Positions 61,001 through 64,000 of a stretch of DNA of 64,000 nucleotides are shown piece after piece. Positions within the stretch are counted from its first letter, which is position 1. Each line of letters starts with the position of its first letter. Location: assembly GCA_964247055.1 (NCBI GenBank), contig OZ176050.1, forward strand, positions 13,888,001 to 13,952,000, in the 5' to 3' direction. Origin of the DNA: Paragordius varius (Eukaryota; Nematomorpha). Below the pieces are notes generated by a model. That model was given only the letters and a program-made list of their open reading frames with translations. It did not search any database and was not told the DNA's origin. A program made the translations under genes and the position numbers.

Positions 61001-62675
61001 AAATACATGCTTCCTAAATAAAACTTTTAATTTTCGAAATTTCGAGTTTAATGTTAAAGCGGGGCCAAAAAATATCGATAAACTCTAATATAAAAAGATT
61101 CTTGCATGCTAGACCGATTTCCTTTTCAGATATACTAATTATGTACTTTAATGAAATAAATTTTAAATTTACAAGAGTGGCAGTTAAAAAAAATTAAAAT
61201 TTATTGTCTAGTGTTATTATATTATTTTAGGGATTATTAATTGCTGAAAAATCTTACCTGAAAGTTATTATTATTATTTTTGAATAATTTATATTTTATT
61301 TAAAATGTCCATTTAGGCGCCCCTAAATAACGGCGCCCGGGGCATGATGCACCCCCTTGCCCCCCCATCGGTACGCCACTGTATGTACCTTTTTTGAAAA
61401 AATACAAATAAATAATGTGTACTTTTAGGGTTTATAACGTTTATACCTGGATCTTTTACTAGAATATATTATTGTAAATGCAAAAATAGAAAACAAACCA
61501 CAGTTAAAAGGCTTTCACTGTTAAAAGCGATAAAATATTGTCTCTCAAAATTAAATTTTATATCACAAGCTAATGTATAAAGTTTACATAACCATGAATT
61601 TAATTAAAATAATTACTGATTTCAAATGTGGCAGCCTTTGGATGTTTTTGCCTGTCTTGTCTTCTTGAATACAATTTATTTTATTATATATAGATTCTAG
61701 CTACAATGAATCAATCAAAACTATCACATATGAGCGACGCAGTAAATATATATATATATATATACATTATGGAAATAAAATATTTTTTAAAATTACATAA
61801 ATTTTTTAAACATATACTATTTACATTTCCATTTCACCCTTGACACAAATTAACTCTTGAACAATTCACCTATTATGTATTTTCGGGCTAATTTAACTCA
61901 TTATCCATATGAACTGTATCTGTATGACTTATTTTATTATTATTTCAGTAATATTTTAATTACAAGCATTATTTTATTCTTATAAAAATAAAAAAATATA
62001 TAGGTAACATTTAATCTTATAAAATCTTATAATTTATTTTAGGGTGAATTTGAATTGTACAAGAGTGAATATGAATTGTCAAGGGTGAATTTAAAGTTTA
62101 AATGGTATATTAGGTTGATTTGCTAAATTATATACAGTTTAAGTGGATCAAATAACTGTTTTAAATATCATGGGTTGGTATAATTATATTTTTCCGTAAA
62201 TTTAAAATGTTGTGTAATTTTTCACAAAAAAACGTATTAAAATTTTATTCGTCTGACTTGTCAAAAAAAGATGATTTACAGAAATTATAAAAAAATATCA
62301 AATCAATTTTCTGAATTGTTTTGGATCCGCTTTTATACAGATTTTAAATACTTTAATAAAAAACAATTCAAATAAAATTGTTCCAACTTTGTTGTTTGAG
62401 ATTTTTATTCATTCATTAAAAACTTCCCATACATTGATGACTTAACACTATGTTTGTTATGTTGAAAATTATTTTTATGATTAGAATTGAAGTTGAAGAT
62501 TTATTTTCGAAACTTGACCCATTTTAATATTTGGGGAGACAATATTGATTACCCCACTTCCATATTATACACACAGCATTCTCAATCAGAATTAGTTCAT
62601 CTATACCATGTAATATTAATATTATTTTTTATTAGTTTGCTATATTTCAATATTATACTTTATTTAAATGACTAA
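58009..62675 (+). CDS. Duplicate terminal exons 3B and 4B of the small secreted protein
   Basis: Exon 3B (58009-58126, phase 0 in and phase 1 out) reads NFSYSASGKFTLNEIFNSSI, then SRIIQAISNWTVYGNPLMI. Exon 4B (62485-62675) reads LKLKIYFRNLTHFNIWGDNI, then DYPTSILYTQHSQSELVHLY, and ends with a hydrophobic tail before TAA. Both align with exons 3 and 4 of the gene at 51553-56802 and keep splice sites, phases and reading frame. No copies of exons 1 and 2 lie in between. They are either alternative 3' exons of the upstream gene or the remnant of a partial tandem copy. The 4.4 kb intron has been invaded by a hAT transposon. Confidence 0.55.
58241..58505. mobile_element. Tc1/mariner-like MITE family A, right end cut by the hAT element
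   Basis: CAGTAAAAACTGAAATTATA on the left. The right end TTTGTCCGTACTGTATGTACC is interrupted by the hAT insertion at 58510, and the host sequence resumes at 61382. Confidence 0.7.
58510..61381 (-). mobile_element. hAT transposon with partial transposase, TSD intact
   Basis: Ends CAGGGGCGTACCGA (left) and, inverted on the right, CAGTGGCGTACCGA, both followed by GGCGCCCGGGGCAT-type sequence. Target duplication TATGTACC lies at 58502-58509 and 61382-61389. On the minus strand, about 59074-58624 encodes the N-terminal part of a ZMYM/TTF-type hAT transposase: LGFYIHQRSAYCFCCQLFD, then GFNKWRKIDKLIHHENS..H, TTWKEAERRL and WRNILHLILACIKFLITQN. The two pieces are in different frames near 58890. The catalytic and dimerisation parts are missing and the interior is AT-rich non-coding, including a nested family D MITE. 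It is a decayed copy, not active. Confidence 0.85.
59575..60063. mobile_element. MITE family D, copy 3, nested in the hAT element
   Basis: Right end has AACTACCCCAATTTATATCG and ends TCCAAGTGTTAAG. Left end is eroded but shares GGCGTC.AAGTA.TTTGA, ATGGAACTTTTTTTCAAAAC and ATTAGGAT with copy 2. Confidence 0.6.
61812..62108. mobile_element. 21-bp-array MITE family B, copy 9 (orthologous to 55976)
   Basis: ATACTATTTACATTTCC on the left, TTTAAATGGTAT on the right. Decayed units on both arms. Between exons 3B and 4B. Confidence 0.65.
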
Positions 62676-62904
62676 AATTGTTTAACAAAATGTATTCTTT
62701 TTTAGAAGCGTTTGGCTAAGGCCACAAAATTTTTTAAGCCTAATATGCTCCTGCGATTTTCGAAGAGCAATTACCACAAAAGTGAAAATATTTTTTAGAA
62801 TAATTCGTAAAACCCAAAACCAAAAGCATTATAAGATACCTATTTTTCTATCACAAAAAATATATATTTTATCAGGATATTTTATATATACATATAAATT
62901 ATTT

Positions 62905-63840
62905 TATACTTGGATACAACACATTTATTTGAATCCTCCGATTAAAATTGAGGTCTTTGGGGACCCCAGGCCTATTTAAAAATAAAATAATCCTAAAAAT
63001 ATGGAACAAATTGAAACCATTGCAAAGTTTGCATTTATAAAACGCTAAACGCCGAAATATATAAAATATTTACAAAAACTTGATATTACTTATTTTATGG
63101 ATTAACCTCAAGGGAAAAATTGAGTCAACATGACATGTGTGCATCAGCTAAATATAAAAATAATGCAGAATAAACGACTTTTTTTGTTTATATCCATGTT
63201 TGATTATACTTAAATAAAGAATTAGCTTTAATTTTAGCGTTAGAAACAAATAAACACGATTTTTTGCAAAAATGTTGTAAAATATGATCCTAAATCTTTT
63301 TTTCAAACTAAATTTTATTTGAAATGATGTGGAAATCGTCGTAAAATAACGTGAAAATAAAATAAAATATAATATATTGATTCTCAAATTTACGTCATAG
63401 GCATCATCAAGAGATTAGTTAAGAAAAATATATATAAGACAATAAAAATTAAATTAAAAATGAACAAAATTATGATTGATATTAATTATATGGAAAAACT
63501 CACAAAAAAACCGTTAATGAACACAAAGAAAAATCACAAAGAAACCGTTCTGATATAATTTTTTCTTAACTAATCTCCTGATGATGGCTATAGCGAAAAT
63601 TTGAAAATCAATAAATTATATTTCATTTTTCACGTTATTTTACGACGATTTCCACATCATTTACATTATAAACTCTCGTCGTTACCCACTCAAATAAATT
63701 TTATTTTGTGTTATAAATATTTTTATTAGGATGGAGGATAAATTCGAATTGGAATTGTTCTTTCAGTAGTTTTTAAAAATGTCTATTTAAATATATCTGG
63801 GGTATTTAGATGCCCCATTTTACATCAAATATAAATTGAC
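62905..63840. mobile_element. MITE family D, copy 4, interrupted by a palindromic element
   Basis: Left end ATACTTGGATACAACACATT and a GGGGACCCCAGGCCT hairpin; right part TCTGGGGTATTTAGATGCCC then C. The element at 63323-63661 splits it. Confidence 0.6.
63323..63661. mobile_element. Palindromic element nested in family D copy 4
   Basis: Arms of about 110 bp are inverse: ATGATGTGGAAATCGTCGTA then AAATAACGTG on the left; CACGTTATTTTACGACGATT then TCCACATCAT on the right. Inner blocks CATCATCAAGAGATTAGTTA and TAACTAATCTCCTGATGATG match as well. Non-coding. Confidence 0.75.
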
Positions 63841-63949
63841 TCACCAATCTAGAAGATATTTAATATTTTTTAATGAAATATGTACATATGATCCTTTAAT
63901 ACGTAAAAAAATGTTAAAATATTCCATTTTTCAGTCAAAAGCAACATTT

Positions 63950-64000
63950 TTTAACACTTCGATTCAAATTGGGGTATCTAAATACCCCAGACTAAATTTA
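63950..64000. mobile_element. MITE family D, left end cut by the window edge
   Basis: TTTTTAACACTTCGATTC then AAATTGGGGTATCTAAATAC and CCCAGAC matches copy 1 (7590-7640) almost exactly. Confidence 0.65.

Larger units (their letters stand above)
57140..62805. repeat. Segmental tandem duplication, copy B
   Basis: Longer than copy A because of later insertions: a family A MITE at 57321-57540 that interrupts the AAAATA|TATATGG site intact in copy A, another at 57551-57808, and a 2.9 kb hAT element at 58510-61381. It follows copy A directly after a half family A MITE (56960-57137). Confidence 0.85.

Overview
This is nuclear DNA from a bilaterian animal, most likely a protostome and perhaps an arthropod. 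The composition is very AT-rich, coding exons are split by AT-rich introns with clear GT/AG borders, and the recognisable genes are animal genes: condensin CAP-G, calsyntenin, a Twist bHLH factor and a peptide-type GPCR. I cannot name the species. No tRNA, rRNA, CRISPR array or bacterial operon was seen.

Layout. 1-7.4 kb: minus-strand condensin subunit CAP-G gene, running off the left edge, with a 1.5 kb foldback element in one intron. 7.6-8.7 kb: two MITEs, the second supplying the stop codon of an unrecognised minus-strand gene for a secreted, Asn/Ser/Thr-rich protein (8.7-11.2 kb). 11.3-16.3 kb: mostly empty AT-rich DNA with one candidate orphan terminal exon. 16.3-29.0 kb: complete nine-exon calsyntenin gene (minus), encoding about 1856 residues with a very long cytoplasmic tail. 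29.3-35.4 kb: repeat block with a hAT MITE with perfect 8-bp target duplications, an LTR-element fossil, a dimeric satellite, a large inverted repeat, a Helitron-like 3' terminus and C20/G20 tracts. 36.7-40.1 kb: two single-exon bHLH genes in the same orientation, Twist and a divergent one. 41.2-45.1 kb: four-exon gene for a Trp-rich, low-complexity secreted protein. 47.9-50.0 kb: two-exon GPCR. 51.5-62.7 kb: the only plus-strand gene, a small secreted protein with a hydrophobic C-terminus. Its last two exons lie in a tandem segmental duplication, and both copies are open and phase-compatible. 62.9-64.0 kb: more MITEs.

The genes do not form a pathway; this is ordinary animal gene order with heavy non-autonomous DNA transposon load. 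At least five repeat families recur. Three have different inner sequence but one architecture: subterminal arrays with a 21-bp period, two of them with the same outer ATACCATTT tip. The points most worth following up are the duplicated terminal exons, the 21-bp-array element family, the enlarged calsyntenin tail and the satellite/palindrome/Helitron block.

Exon borders were inferred by eye from splice consensus, reading phase and remembered family alignments; no search was run.
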